DNA of 64,000 bases from Thermobifida alba (GTDB taxonomy: Bacteria > Actinomycetota > Actinomycetes > Streptosporangiales > Streptosporangiaceae), in assembly GCF_023208015.1 (NCBI RefSeq), contig NZ_CP051627.1, positions 1,426,001 through 1,490,000 on the forward strand, written 5' to 3'. Each line of letters begins with the position of its first letter. Position 1 is the stretch's first letter. Below, piece by piece: positions 52,967 through 61,193 of the stretch. The notes under the pieces are model-generated. The model was not told the origin of the DNA. It saw only the letters and a list, made by a program, of their open reading frames with translations, and ran no database searches. A program made the translations under genes and the position numbers.

Positions 52967-54715
52967 GTGGTTCATCCCCTGGGTGATGGTGACCCCACCC
53001 GGATCGGCCCGTACGAGCTGTTCGCCCGGCTGGGCGGGGGTGGAATGGGCAGGGTGTTCGCGGGCCGTTCACCGGGCGGCCGCCTGGTGGCGGTCAAGGT
53101 GGTGCGCCCCGAGCTCGCCGACGATCCGGAGTTTCGGCGTCGTTTCGCGGTCGAGGTCGCCGCGGCACGCAAAGTGGGTGGTTTCTACACGGCCCAGGTG
53201 GTGGATGCCGATCCGGACGGGGACCAACCGTGGCTGGCCACCGCCTACATCCCCGGTCCGTCCCTGCAGGCCGCGGTGACCGAGCACGGTCCTCTGCCGC
53301 CCGCGGCAGTGGCTCGACTGGGGGCCGGGCTGACCGAGGGGTTGGCCGCGGTCCACGCGCACGGCCTCGTGCACCGCGACCTCAAACCGGCCAATGTCCT
53401 TGTGGCCGAGGACGGGCCCCGGCTCATCGACTTCGGTATCGCCCGGGCTCTGGACACCACCTCCCACACCCGGACCGCCACGGTGCTGGGCACCGCCGCG
53501 TTCATGTCTCCCGAACAGGTCACGGCCCAACAGGTGGGTCCGGCCTCGGACGTGTTCTCGCTGGGCTGTGTGCTGGCGTTCGCCGCCACCGGCCGCAGTC
53601 CCTTCGGCGAGGGCCCCCTGCACTCGGTGGTCTACCGGGTGGTGCACGCTGATCCCGACCTGTCGGATCTGCCCGCACCACTGGTCGACGTGGTGGCCGC
53701 CTGCGTGGCGAAGGACCCGGCGGCCCGCCCCACCCTGGACCACCTGCTGGCCGACCTGACCGCCCTGGCCCCGCCCGGGCAGACCCCGCTCCACGGCGGC
53801 TGGCTTCCCGACCAGGTCACCGAAGTCATCACGCGGCAGCGCACCCTGCTGCTGACCTTGACCAGCCCACCGACGGAACCGCCCGCCAGCGCAGGCGAAT
53901 CCCGGGACGACGGCCCTCAGCCCAGATCCGGCGCAGCCGAGGAAACGGACAGCCGGGGGAGCCTGACGATCGGCAACTTCAGTCCCGCCTTCCTGAGCGT
54001 GACCGTGGACGGCACGGCACTGGACACGGTCCCCCCGAACGAGATCCGCACCTTCTCCCTCGCTCCGGGATGGCACGCGCTGCTGGTCCAGGCCCCCGGA
54101 CGCCGCGACGTGCTCCGACGCGTCGAAGTGAAGACCGGTGCCACCACCAGACTGGCTTTCGACCTCCCCAAGGCGCGCCGCGCCGAGCCGCACCCCGTGC
54201 AGGCGGTGACGTTCACCGAAAGCAAGTTGCGAGAGCTGGTCTTCGGAGCGGTGAGCGGACTGCTGCTGGTCGCGGTGGTCTTCGGGATGATCGTGCTGGC
54301 AACCACTTTGGCAGAGGCAGGCCTGCCCGATTGGAAATGGGATGAAACGCTGTCGACCGTGGGGATGATCGGCCTGGGCCTCGGCCTGTTCCTCGGGCTC
54401 AGAGCCGCTGCCCATCCCTCCCGACTCACTGTGCGCAGCAGCGGGATGGCGATGACGGCGACCTTCTTGGCCACCCCGCAGAAGTGGAGCTGGAACAGCA
54501 TCGGACAGGTCAGCGTGATCAACTACGGCCGCAGCGACATGCTCGTCCTCTGGCCCCGCAAAGCCGACACCCCGCTGCGGGGAGCGAACGGTCCGGACGG
54601 GACCGTCAGATACCACATCAAGGGCTTCGGAGTGCGAAACGCGCAGGCCCGGGAACGGTTCCACCTGGTCCTGCGCTGGTTCGCCAACGACCTCTACCTC
54701 GAACAGCCGGAGTGA
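52967..54715 (+). CDS. Membrane-associated Ser/Thr protein kinase
   Basis: A 582-residue Hanks-type kinase. The glycine loop ARLGGGGMGRVFAG, catalytic VAVKVV (Lys44), HGLVHRDLKPANVL, LIDFGIARA and GTAAFMSPEQVT are all present, so it should be active. A PEGA-like region (SLTIGNFSPAFLSVTVDGTA) follows. Two membrane helices come next (LVFGAVSGLLLVAVVFGMIV; VGMIGLGLGLFLGL), then a C-terminal PH-like domain. GTG at 52967 with GGAGG upstream is preferred over an upstream ATG at 52892. The target is unknown; it is not in an operon. Confidence 0.92.
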   Translation: MVHPLGDGDPTRIGPYELFARLGGGGMGRVFAGRSPGGRLVAVKVVRPELADDPEFRRRFAVEVAAARKVGGFYTAQVVDADPDGDQPWLATAYIPGPSLQAAVTEHGPLPPAAVARLGAGLTEGLAAVHAHGLVHRDLKPANVLVAEDGPRLIDFGIARALDTTSHTRTATVLGTAAFMSPEQVTAQQVGPASDVFSLGCVLAFAATGRSPFGEGPLHSVVYRVVHADPDLSDLPAPLVDVVAACVAKDPAARPTLDHLLADLTALAPPGQTPLHGGWLPDQVTEVITRQRTLLLTLTSPPTEPPASAGESRDDGPQPRSGAAEETDSRGSLTIGNFSPAFLSVTVDGTALDTVPPNEIRTFSLAPGWHALLVQAPGRRDVLRRVEVKTGATTRLAFDLPKARRAEPHPVQAVTFTESKLRELVFGAVSGLLLVAVVFGMIVLATTLAEAGLPDWKWDETLSTVGMIGLGLGLFLGLRAAAHPSRLTVRSSGMAMTATFLATPQKWSWNSIGQVSVINYGRSDMLVLWPRKADTPLRGANGPDGTVRYHIKGFGVRNAQARERFHLVLRWFANDLYLEQPE

Positions 54716-54978
54716 CTCCATCACCTGCGCTGCCCTCGGACCGCCGCCCGGTTCATCGCGCCGGGAGCAGCCGGATCTTCCGACCAGGCGATCCGGACAG
54801 TCGTTCCGGCACGATGACGGGTGGCTGGGCAGCGGTTCCGGTCATCGTGACGGCACAACGTTGACGCTGTTCGACACTGTTGGTGCCCGGCATGTCTGTG
54901 AAGGCCGCGCCGGGCCTCCTACCGCAGGCCAATCGGCTCGCCTGCCAGACCTTCTCCGTGCCTTTCCCCGGCCGGGGG

Positions 54979-55443
54979 TCAGCTCACGGCCCGCTTGACG
55001 AGGGCCGCGATCATCTCCTCAGCCTTCTCGGTCAACTCGGTCACGGCGTAGGAAGTGGGCCACAGACCGCTGGAGTCGTCGAGGTTCGCCTCGGTGGTGA
55101 ACCCGAACGACGAGTAGCGCTCCTTGTCCACCTTCCCACTACGGAAGAAGCAGAGCACCTTTCCCTTCCTGGCGTAGGCCGGCTGCCCGTACCACAGTTT
55201 CGGCGCCAACTCCGGTGCGGTGCCGGTGACGATGGCGTGAATGCGTTCGGCCACCCCGCGGTCGGGTTCCTCCATCTCGGCGATCTTCGACAGCACGTCC
55301 AGTTCGTCGGCGGCGGCTTTGCTGCCGCGACCGCGCCCCGACTCCTTCCTCAACTCGGCCGCGCGTTCCTTCATGGAAGCGCGCTCCTGCTCGGAGAAGC
55401 CCTCCGACCTCCTGGTGCTCTTCCCCGAGGCATGGGTACTCAT
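54979..55443 (-). CDS. DUF1801-family protein
   Basis: A 154-residue cytosolic protein. A charged helical N-terminus (EGFSEQERASMKERAAELRK) precedes the DUF1801 core: RIHAIVTGTAPELAPKLWYG, QPAYARKGKVLCFFRSGK and KERYSSFGF. The family (YdhG-like) is widespread and of unclear biochemical role, in some cases linked to iron handling. The ATG has GGGGAGGACGACC upstream. It lies at the old end of CRISPR array 4. Confidence 0.85.
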   Translation of the reverse strand: MSTHASGKSTRRSEGFSEQERASMKERAAELRKESGRGRGSKAAADELDVLSKIAEMEEPDRGVAERIHAIVTGTAPELAPKLWYGQPAYARKGKVLCFFRSGKVDKERYSSFGFTTEANLDDSSGLWPTSYAVTELTEKAEEMIAALVKRAVS

Positions 55444-55600
55444 GGTCGTCCTCCCCTACTCGTGGCCAGTGCGGGACACCCGTCACGCTAACCCCGCCGA
55501 GACGCCCAATGCTTCTCGATTCCTGACCAGCACCACGGTGTCCCCGACCACCGGAGACGGCCCCTCCCCGACAGGTAGTGCTGTCTGCGAGGAACCGATC

Positions 55601-56543
55601 TGCGCATCCCCACGTGCGTGGGGCTCACTCGGCCTTCTTGCTGGCGTACCAACCGCGGTCCGGTCCATCCCCACGTGCGTGGGGCTCACGGTTTCGAGGG
55701 TCTTCAGGACCTGGGCCAGGACGGTCCATCCCCACGTGCGTGGGGTTCACTCCTCGGACACGGGGATGAGCACCGCCAGTTTCGGTCCATCCCCACGTGC
55801 GTGGGGTTCACCGGAGATCGATGGGAGCGAACTCGTCGTGGTCCGGTCCATCCCCACGTGCGTGGGGCTCACCTACGAGGAGTCCGTGAGCTCTGCCGTC
55901 GCGTCGGTCCATCCCCACGTGCGTGGGGCTCACCGGGGTGCCTATTGTGCAGGCGTGGATGCCGGAGGTCCATCCCCACGTGCGTGGGGCTCACCCGAAC
56001 GCGACCCAGTTGGTGACCTTGGCGTGCGGTCCATCCCCACGTGCGTGGGGCTCACGGCGCGGTCGGCGACCAAAACCGCCTGGGTCGCGGTCCATCCCCA
56101 CGTGCGTGGGGCTCACTGTCAGCCCCCACGTGCGCCCACACGTGGGGGCGGTCCATCCCCACGTGCGTGGGGCTCACCACCAGGCCGCGAGAGGCCAGGA
56201 TGTCGGCGTCGGTCCATCCCCACGTGCGTGGGGCTCACACGGCGGGCAGGACCCTGCCGGTCAGTACCCGCGGTCCATCCCCACGTGCGTGGGGCTCACC
56301 ACCTCCACCGGGGACAGTATTTGACTCGCCACGGTCCATCCCCACGTGCGTGGGGCTCACCGCCCTCGTCGGGGTGCCAGCCCGGCGAGGGCAGGTCCAT
56401 CCCCACGTGCGTGGGGCTCACATGAGGATGATGAGGGATGCGACTGGGAGTGCCGGTCCATCCCCACGTGCGTGGGGCTCACGACCGCGCGGGCGCGTTC
56501 GCGGCGCGGGGCGACGGTCCATCCCCACGTGCGTGGGGCTCAC
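55601..56543 (-). CRISPR. CRISPR array 4, repeat family B, 16 repeats, next to cas2
   Basis: There are 16 repeats of 28 bp and 15 spacers at 61-bp period. The repeat is the reverse complement of that in arrays 2 and 3, so crRNAs are read leftward with the leader on the right beside cas2. The leftmost repeat is degenerate (TGCGCATCC for GGTCCATCC) and repeats 3 and 4 have GGTTCAC, both at the old end. In crRNA orientation 13 of 15 spacers begin with G. The spacer 56117-56149 is itself an 11-bp perfect hairpin similar to the repeat stem. Confidence 0.97.
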
Positions 56544-56590
56544 CGTTGATGACCTGCACCTTTGCAGGCCGTTATCTCCGCGTTACCACC
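56544..56590 (-). promoter_or_regulatory. Leader of CRISPR array 4, overlapping the end of cas2
   Basis: Read on the minus strand, GGTAACGCGGAGATAACG followed by AAAGGTGCAGGTCA leads into the first repeat, with seven bases after GGTC. Both blocks match the array 2 leader. The first block includes the TAA stop of cas2, so the leader starts inside the gene. Confidence 0.75.
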
Positions 56591-56912
56591 CTTCCGGGAC
56601 CGGGGGCATCTCTTGTTCCGCTTCCTCCAGTGCTGACAGTTGGATCAGCTGGAGCCCGTCGAAATCGACAGTTGTGCGGCGACGCTCCCCTGCGGTGCGG
56701 ATGGTGAAGCCCTGCTCGTTGTCGTCAGGGTGAACACACACGGCGGCTCCGACACCCACCGAGGCGCTCACCACCGACCACAACTCGTCCCGGACGCGGG
56801 CACTCATCGTGCCCACGTACACGCCGGCGACCGGTTCGAGCATCCACCTCGACAGTGCGCCTCGCACGTGGTCGGGGACGGCTGTCGTTGCGATCATCAC
56901 GAGCCTGGCCAT
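56583..56912 (-). CDS. cas2: Cas2, type I-E
   Basis: A 109-residue Cas2e, the scaffold of the Cas1-Cas2 integrase that inserts new spacers. It begins MARLVMIATTAVPDHVRGAL, with SRWMLEPVAGVYVGTMSARV and a beta-strand end typical of the I-E subtype. The ATG overlaps the cas1 stop (ATGA). Its stop codon lies within the conserved leader block of array 4. Last gene of the operon. Confidence 0.95.
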   Translation of the reverse strand: MARLVMIATTAVPDHVRGALSRWMLEPVAGVYVGTMSARVRDELWSVVSASVGVGAAVCVHPDDNEQGFTIRTAGERRRTTVDFDGLQLIQLSALEEAEQEMPPVPEGW

Positions 56913-57916
56913 CAGGACTCCCTGTCATCCGCGGTGTGTTCCGCGTAGTTCACGCCTCCGGCGACGGCTCCGGCCACCGGGTCCCACAGGTCGACGACCT
57001 GCCACGGTCCTCCCGACCTCGGCGTCTCCTCTTCCGAGCGGTCCTCGTCCGGGGAGTCCGGGGAGAGGAGGGCCTGCACGTCCCGGACGATCTGCGGGAT
57101 GAGACGGTACAGCTTCAGGTCCTGGCGGAGCCGGAAACGCGCTTCCCGTTCCGGGTTTTCCGCCCGGCTCAGGGAGAAGGCGAGGGGAACGGTGGTCTGC
57201 GCTTTGTAGAGGTCGGCGATGTCGTAGACGAACGCGTCCTGTTTGCCGGAGTGGACGAATCCGAGCGCGGGATGGCAGCCCAGGTGCGCCAGCACCGAGT
57301 GCACCACCCCGTAGAGGGCGGCGTTGCCCGCCGACAGTGCCTTGTTGACAGGGTCCTGGTCGTCCCAGTCGTGGGGATCGTAGTTGCGTTTGAACGGCTT
57401 CACCCGGTTCTTGGTCGCCAGACTCCGGTAGAGGGCCTTCATGCGGGCCCCTTCGAGTTGCCGCAGTCTCTCGACGGACGTGCTGGGAGGCGGTTCCGCG
57501 CCGAACCGCATCTCGTACATCCGGGTGGCGATCTCCAGGCGGCGCTGGTCGTCGGAGTAGGCGCGGGCCTGCCGGTCGATCCACTTCGTGGTGCGGTTGG
57601 GGGCGGGGAAACTCCCGTAGTTGAGGATGCCGCCCGCACCGCAGTTCACGACCGTGGTGTTGTGGCGCATGAAGGTCGCCATGGCCGGGCTGGTGATCGA
57701 GGTGCCCGGCCCCAGCAGGACACATGCCAGCGACGCGGTGGGGATGGGGACTCGGTGCACGGCTCCGGCGTCGGTTTCGACCTCCGCGCACACCCCGGTG
57801 TCGGTCTGCACCACCCGGCAGATGTCCACGAACAGGAAGGACAGCCCGTCCGACACGCGCGGCAGCATCGCCAGTGTCGGACGGGCCAGCGCCTTGCGGG
57901 CGTTGTCGGTGCTCAT
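56912..57916 (-). CDS. cas1: Cas1, type I-E
   Basis: A 334-residue Cas1e integrase. Hallmarks are the N-terminal beta domain (RVSDGLSFLFVDICRVVQTD), then GPGTSITSPAMATFMRHNTT, NCGAGGILNY, NKALSAGNAALYGVVHSVLA (metal-binding helix), HPALGFVHSGKQDAFVYDIA (catalytic His and Asp) and DLYKAQTTVPLAFSL. All metal-binding residues appear kept, so adaptation should be functional. ATG 57916 is one base from the cas6e stop. The C-terminus is longer and acidic compared with the E. coli protein. Confidence 0.96.
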   Translation of the reverse strand: MSTDNARKALARPTLAMLPRVSDGLSFLFVDICRVVQTDTGVCAEVETDAGAVHRVPIPTASLACVLLGPGTSITSPAMATFMRHNTTVVNCGAGGILNYGSFPAPNRTTKWIDRQARAYSDDQRRLEIATRMYEMRFGAEPPPSTSVERLRQLEGARMKALYRSLATKNRVKPFKRNYDPHDWDDQDPVNKALSAGNAALYGVVHSVLAHLGCHPALGFVHSGKQDAFVYDIADLYKAQTTVPLAFSLSRAENPEREARFRLRQDLKLYRLIPQIVRDVQALLSPDSPDEDRSEEETPRSGGPWQVVDLWDPVAGAVAGGVNYAEHTADDRES

Positions 57917-57917
57917 C

Positions 57918-58604
57918 TCACTCCTCGACCAGGGCGAGGCTGAGCAGTCCGCAGCCGTAGGACTTGCCGCGCCCGATGCCGTTGAGCACGGCGGCACGCA
58001 CCGCGTCGGCGTCGGCGATGACGGCGCTGCCCTCGAAGCGCACGGCCGGGTGCCGGATCTTGCGGCGGCGGTGGGCGGTGCCGGGGTCGCGGGCGTCGTC
58101 GAGCGCCTGCGCGTAGGCGCTGCGCAGGTCCAAGCCGTTGGCGGCGGCCCGGGAGTGCCACCACTGGTCGGCGTCCGCTCCGCGAAGCGCCCAGGTGTAC
58201 TCCTTCGGTTTCGGTGGCGGCTCTTCCAGGCCGAGGCGCCTGGTGTTGTTCTCGGACCTGCCGAGCCGTTTGGTGGGGCTGGCCACGATCCGGTAGCGGA
58301 CGTGGCCGCCCTTCTCCAGCCGGGCCAGGAAGGGATCGAGGTCACGCGTCTGGACGTCGTGGTATCCGGGGCCGAGCCGGTCGAGCCGCAGCGGGGAGCG
58401 GCTCTGCACGAGCAGGTGCAGACCGGTCCGGGTCTCTTCGATCCGGAACAGCAGGCCCGACTGCTGGCTGGGGTTGGCGACCCGTTCCTCGCCGAGGTCG
58501 GCGGAGAGCCGGATCAGTGTGCGGTGCAGGTCACCGGCCGTGCGGAAGTCGGCCCGTGTCTGGCGGTGCCGCAGGTCGGGGACGATCTTGGTGAGCCACG
58601 TCAT
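57918..58604 (-). CDS. cas6e: Cas6e (Cse3/CasE) crRNA endoribonuclease
   Basis: A 228-residue Cas6e that cuts the repeat hairpin and stays bound to the crRNA 3' end. It has two ferredoxin-like domains. The probable catalytic His27 lies in GDLHRTLIRL, and the glycine-rich loop near the C-terminus reads NGIGRGKSYGCGLLSLALV. The start overlaps the cas5e stop by four bases. It must recognise the family B hairpin and, if array 1 is used, the family A one too. Confidence 0.95.
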   Translation of the reverse strand: MTWLTKIVPDLRHRQTRADFRTAGDLHRTLIRLSADLGEERVANPSQQSGLLFRIEETRTGLHLLVQSRSPLRLDRLGPGYHDVQTRDLDPFLARLEKGGHVRYRIVASPTKRLGRSENNTRRLGLEEPPPKPKEYTWALRGADADQWWHSRAAANGLDLRSAYAQALDDARDPGTAHRRRKIRHPAVRFEGSAVIADADAVRAAVLNGIGRGKSYGCGLLSLALVEE

Positions 58605-59365
58605 GCCGCCTCCCCGGCGTACTGTCCGACGTATGCGAAGAGTTTTTCCTGGTAGTCCCTGCCGGGGCCGGCCACCAGCGCCGAGGGGACCTCGGTGGGG
58701 ACCACGCTGATCTGTCGCCGGGCGTAGCGGCGGCTCCCGCTCTCGAACGAGAGCGGGACGTCGCTGAGTACGGCGGTACCGCGTGCGTTCGTGTGCTCGC
58801 CGTGTTCGTGGATCGTGTCCACGACCACGGTCGTCGTTCCCTCCTCCACCCTGCGGTGGGGCAGCGGGACCGCCTGTACCAGTTCCCGTACCGGGTCGGC
58901 GACGCGGCGGCGCAGCACCAGCAACGGGTCGGGAACGAACGCACGCCGTCCCAGGTAGGGCTGCCAGTGCGGTGCGGCCAGCGCGTCGGCGACCTCGTCC
59001 GCGCCCGGTCCGGTGACGGCGACGGTGAACACCGCGTCGGCCAGGTAGGAGCGGCGGGTGACGATGGTCGTCTGCCCCTCAGGGCGCCGTTTTCCCTCAG
59101 CCGTGGGCACGGTGCGTTCCCTGGGTAGGCCGCCGCCGATCGTGTGGAAGTCGCTGAGCCGCACCCCGGCCCGGTCGACGCGGACGGTGAGGTCCAACTC
59201 CGCGTAGCGGTCCAGGGGGTCGCCGCGGCGCACCCCCTGGGCTGCGGCGAACATGCCGACCAGACCGGAGCGGCTCGGGTAGGGCAGGGTGTCGCGTTCC
59301 CCGAAAACGCTGTGCTCGCCCCAGCTCTGCATGGGCCCGGCCAGCCGCATCAGGAACCCGTTCAC
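58601..59365 (-). CDS. cas5e: Cas5e (CasD)
   Basis: A 254-residue Cas5e that caps the 5' handle of the crRNA in Cascade. It begins NGFLMRLAGPMQSWGEHSVF, a strong family signature, followed by RDTLPYPSRSGLVGMFAAAQ, FHTIGGGLPRERTVP and RRSYLADAVFTVAV. A GTG start at 59365 overlaps the cas7e stop (59362) by four bases. The longer open frame upstream is a shadow of cas7e. Confidence 0.95.
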   Translation of the reverse strand: MNGFLMRLAGPMQSWGEHSVFGERDTLPYPSRSGLVGMFAAAQGVRRGDPLDRYAELDLTVRVDRAGVRLSDFHTIGGGLPRERTVPTAEGKRRPEGQTTIVTRRSYLADAVFTVAVTGPGADEVADALAAPHWQPYLGRRAFVPDPLLVLRRRVADPVRELVQAVPLPHRRVEEGTTTVVVDTIHEHGEHTNARGTAVLSDVPLSFESGSRRYARRQISVVPTEVPSALVAGPGRDYQEKLFAYVGQYAGEAA

Positions 59366-60480
59366 GCCCGCTCCCCGGCGAAGGCGGCCGCGACCATCGC
59401 CTCGATGAGCTCCGGGTAGGAGTCGTGCCGCCCGCCCAGTGCGGCGAAGTCGCTCTTGTCCTCCACGGTCGCGTAGCCGCGGACCGCGTCGTCGGGCCAC
59501 ACCTCGCGGAGCCGCCCGGCGTAGCGGTCCAGTTCCTGGCAGGCGCGGGCGGTGTAGCCGTCGCTGCCGTACAGCGCGGTCTCGAACGCGGGCGCGAACG
59601 AGACGGGCCGATCAGAGCGCACGGCGACGTGGACGAGGTCGGGCAGGGTCATGGCGGCGGTCGCGTTCTGCTTGCCCGACGGCACGGTGCTCACAAAGGC
59701 ACGCAGGAACTCGGTGATCGCGGTGCGGGCCGCCTCGGCGTCGCCGGTGTTGTCCACCAGCTGGTCGAGGTTGACGTTGGCGTAGCGGTAGAACGTTCCG
59801 GCGCTGAACTGCCCGGCGTTCATGTGGCCGCTGCCGCGGTCGTTGTCCTTGGGCACGTCGTCCACGGCGGTGAAGAAGTCGACTTCCACGGCGGTGCCGT
59901 GCACGGTGAACGCGTGCGCGAACTGCACCGCGCCGTCCACCTCGGTGGAGGGCAGTTCGGCGAGCATCCGGCCGAACAGGTTGACCGAGACGTTGCGGCT
60001 CTTGAGGACCTCGGTGATGCGGTCGGCGGGCAGCACCCCCTTGGGGGTCTTCTTGGCCGCCTCCTTGGCGACGGCGTCCCGGTGCTCCTCGGCGATGGCG
60101 GCCAGTTCGTCGATCGCGGGAAGCGGCAGGTAGAACAGGACGGAGGTGGCGGGCAGCTCGCCGTCCTTCTCCTTCTCCAGCTTGATGCCGCTCTTGCCGA
60201 CCGACAGCACGACCTGGCGGGCCCCGGCTTCGGCGAGCTCGGCCTCCCAGCCGCGCTCCCGGAGCCGTTCGGCGATCGTGCTGATGATGCGGCGGGTGCG
60301 GATGGCCCTGTCGCCGAGGCGGGCCTCCACCTCGTGGCGGACCGCGCGCTTCCAGCTCTGGCTGGACACGCGGGTGCGTTCCTTGCCGCCGTACACGAGC
60401 GTCTTGGGGGAGCCCAGGTCGTCGCGGTTGATGTTGGAGTAGGGCAGGGTCTGAATGGCGTGGATGTCCAGGTAGGTCAT
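59362..60480 (-). CDS. cas7e: Cas7e (Cse4/CasC) Cascade backbone
   Basis: A 372-residue Cas7e, the RNA-binding backbone present in several copies in Cascade. It starts TYLDIHAIQTLPYSNINRDD and LGSPKTLVYGGKERTRVSSQ, with SWKRAVRHEVE, VNLFGRMLAELPSTEVDGAV and VDFFTAVDDVPKDNDRGSGH. The start ATG at 60480 overlaps the cas11 stop by four bases. Confidence 0.96.
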   Translation of the reverse strand: MTYLDIHAIQTLPYSNINRDDLGSPKTLVYGGKERTRVSSQSWKRAVRHEVEARLGDRAIRTRRIISTIAERLRERGWEAELAEAGARQVVLSVGKSGIKLEKEKDGELPATSVLFYLPLPAIDELAAIAEEHRDAVAKEAAKKTPKGVLPADRITEVLKSRNVSVNLFGRMLAELPSTEVDGAVQFAHAFTVHGTAVEVDFFTAVDDVPKDNDRGSGHMNAGQFSAGTFYRYANVNLDQLVDNTGDAEAARTAITEFLRAFVSTVPSGKQNATAAMTLPDLVHVAVRSDRPVSFAPAFETALYGSDGYTARACQELDRYAGRLREVWPDDAVRGYATVEDKSDFAALGGRHDSYPELIEAMVAAAFAGERA

Positions 60481-61193
60481 GCTGCTTCGGTCCCCTCGGT
60501 GGTGTCGTCGTTCTTGGCTCGGTCCGCTTCGCGGCGCAGGGTCTCCAGGGTGCGGTGGTAGCTCTGCACCCACTCCTTGGCGACCTGTCGGGGGGTGCGG
60601 CCCCAGCGGGCCAGGTCGCGGGTGAGCAGGCCCCAGTCGACGTGGACGTCGTCGCCGCGCAGGTGCAGCACCAGGCGCGGCAGGTGGCGGTGGACGCCGT
60701 CGAGGTTCTGGCGGGCCAGCAGGTGCAGGCGCTGCTCGGTGGTGTCGGCGTTGAGGCCTCTCTTGAAGACCGCTTCCGCGAGAGAGACTCCCAGGTTGGG
60801 TCGCTGCCGCGGTTTCTCGTCCGCGCTGCCGCCGCCCTGCTCGGCGGGGGGCGTCTCGGCGGCCGCCGCGCTGTCCCGCTCCTCCTCGGCGGTCTCCGCG
60901 CCCTGGTCTCGGGCGTTTCTGGGCTGGGCGGCCATGATCGCCGCCACCGCGTAGAAGGCGCGCTCCACGGCCTGGGCTTCCCACGCGGACACGGGACCGC
61001 GGCGGTCCTCGTCGCTTCGGGGAACGGGAACGTGGGGCGCGACCACACGGTGTGCGGCCAGCATGCGCGGATCGTCGGGTGTCAGTCCCACGCCGCGCCG
61101 CAGTGCGGCCCGTGCCGCCGGTTCCTCGACGACGAGTTTGCTCACCCGCTCCACCAGGGCGTCGGCTTGTTGGAGTACGTAGTTACCGTTCAC
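60477..61193 (-). CDS. cas11e: Cas11e (Cse2/CasB) small subunit
   Basis: A 238-residue helical small subunit that stabilises the target strand. Recognisable parts are LVVEEPAARAALRRGVGLTP, AWEAQAVERAFYAVAAIMAA, LARQNLDGVHRHLPRLV and WGLLTRDLARWGRTPRQVAK. A low-complexity acidic insert (about residues 98-130) is typical of actinobacterial versions. The GTG start overlaps the cas8e stop by four bases. Confidence 0.93.
   Translation of the reverse strand: MNGNYVLQQADALVERVSKLVVEEPAARAALRRGVGLTPDDPRMLAAHRVVAPHVPVPRSDEDRRGPVSAWEAQAVERAFYAVAAIMAAQPRNARDQGAETAEEERDSAAAAETPPAEQGGGSADEKPRQRPNLGVSLAEAVFKRGLNADTTEQRLHLLARQNLDGVHRHLPRLVLHLRGDDVHVDWGLLTRDLARWGRTPRQVAKEWVQSYHRTLETLRREADRAKNDDTTEGTEAA

Noticed and set aside
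25768-56543. Possibility that spacers target genes inside this window (self-targeting)
   Set aside because: No spacer was seen by eye to match another part of the window apart from the edges of the ICE insert; a proper search would be needed to exclude it.
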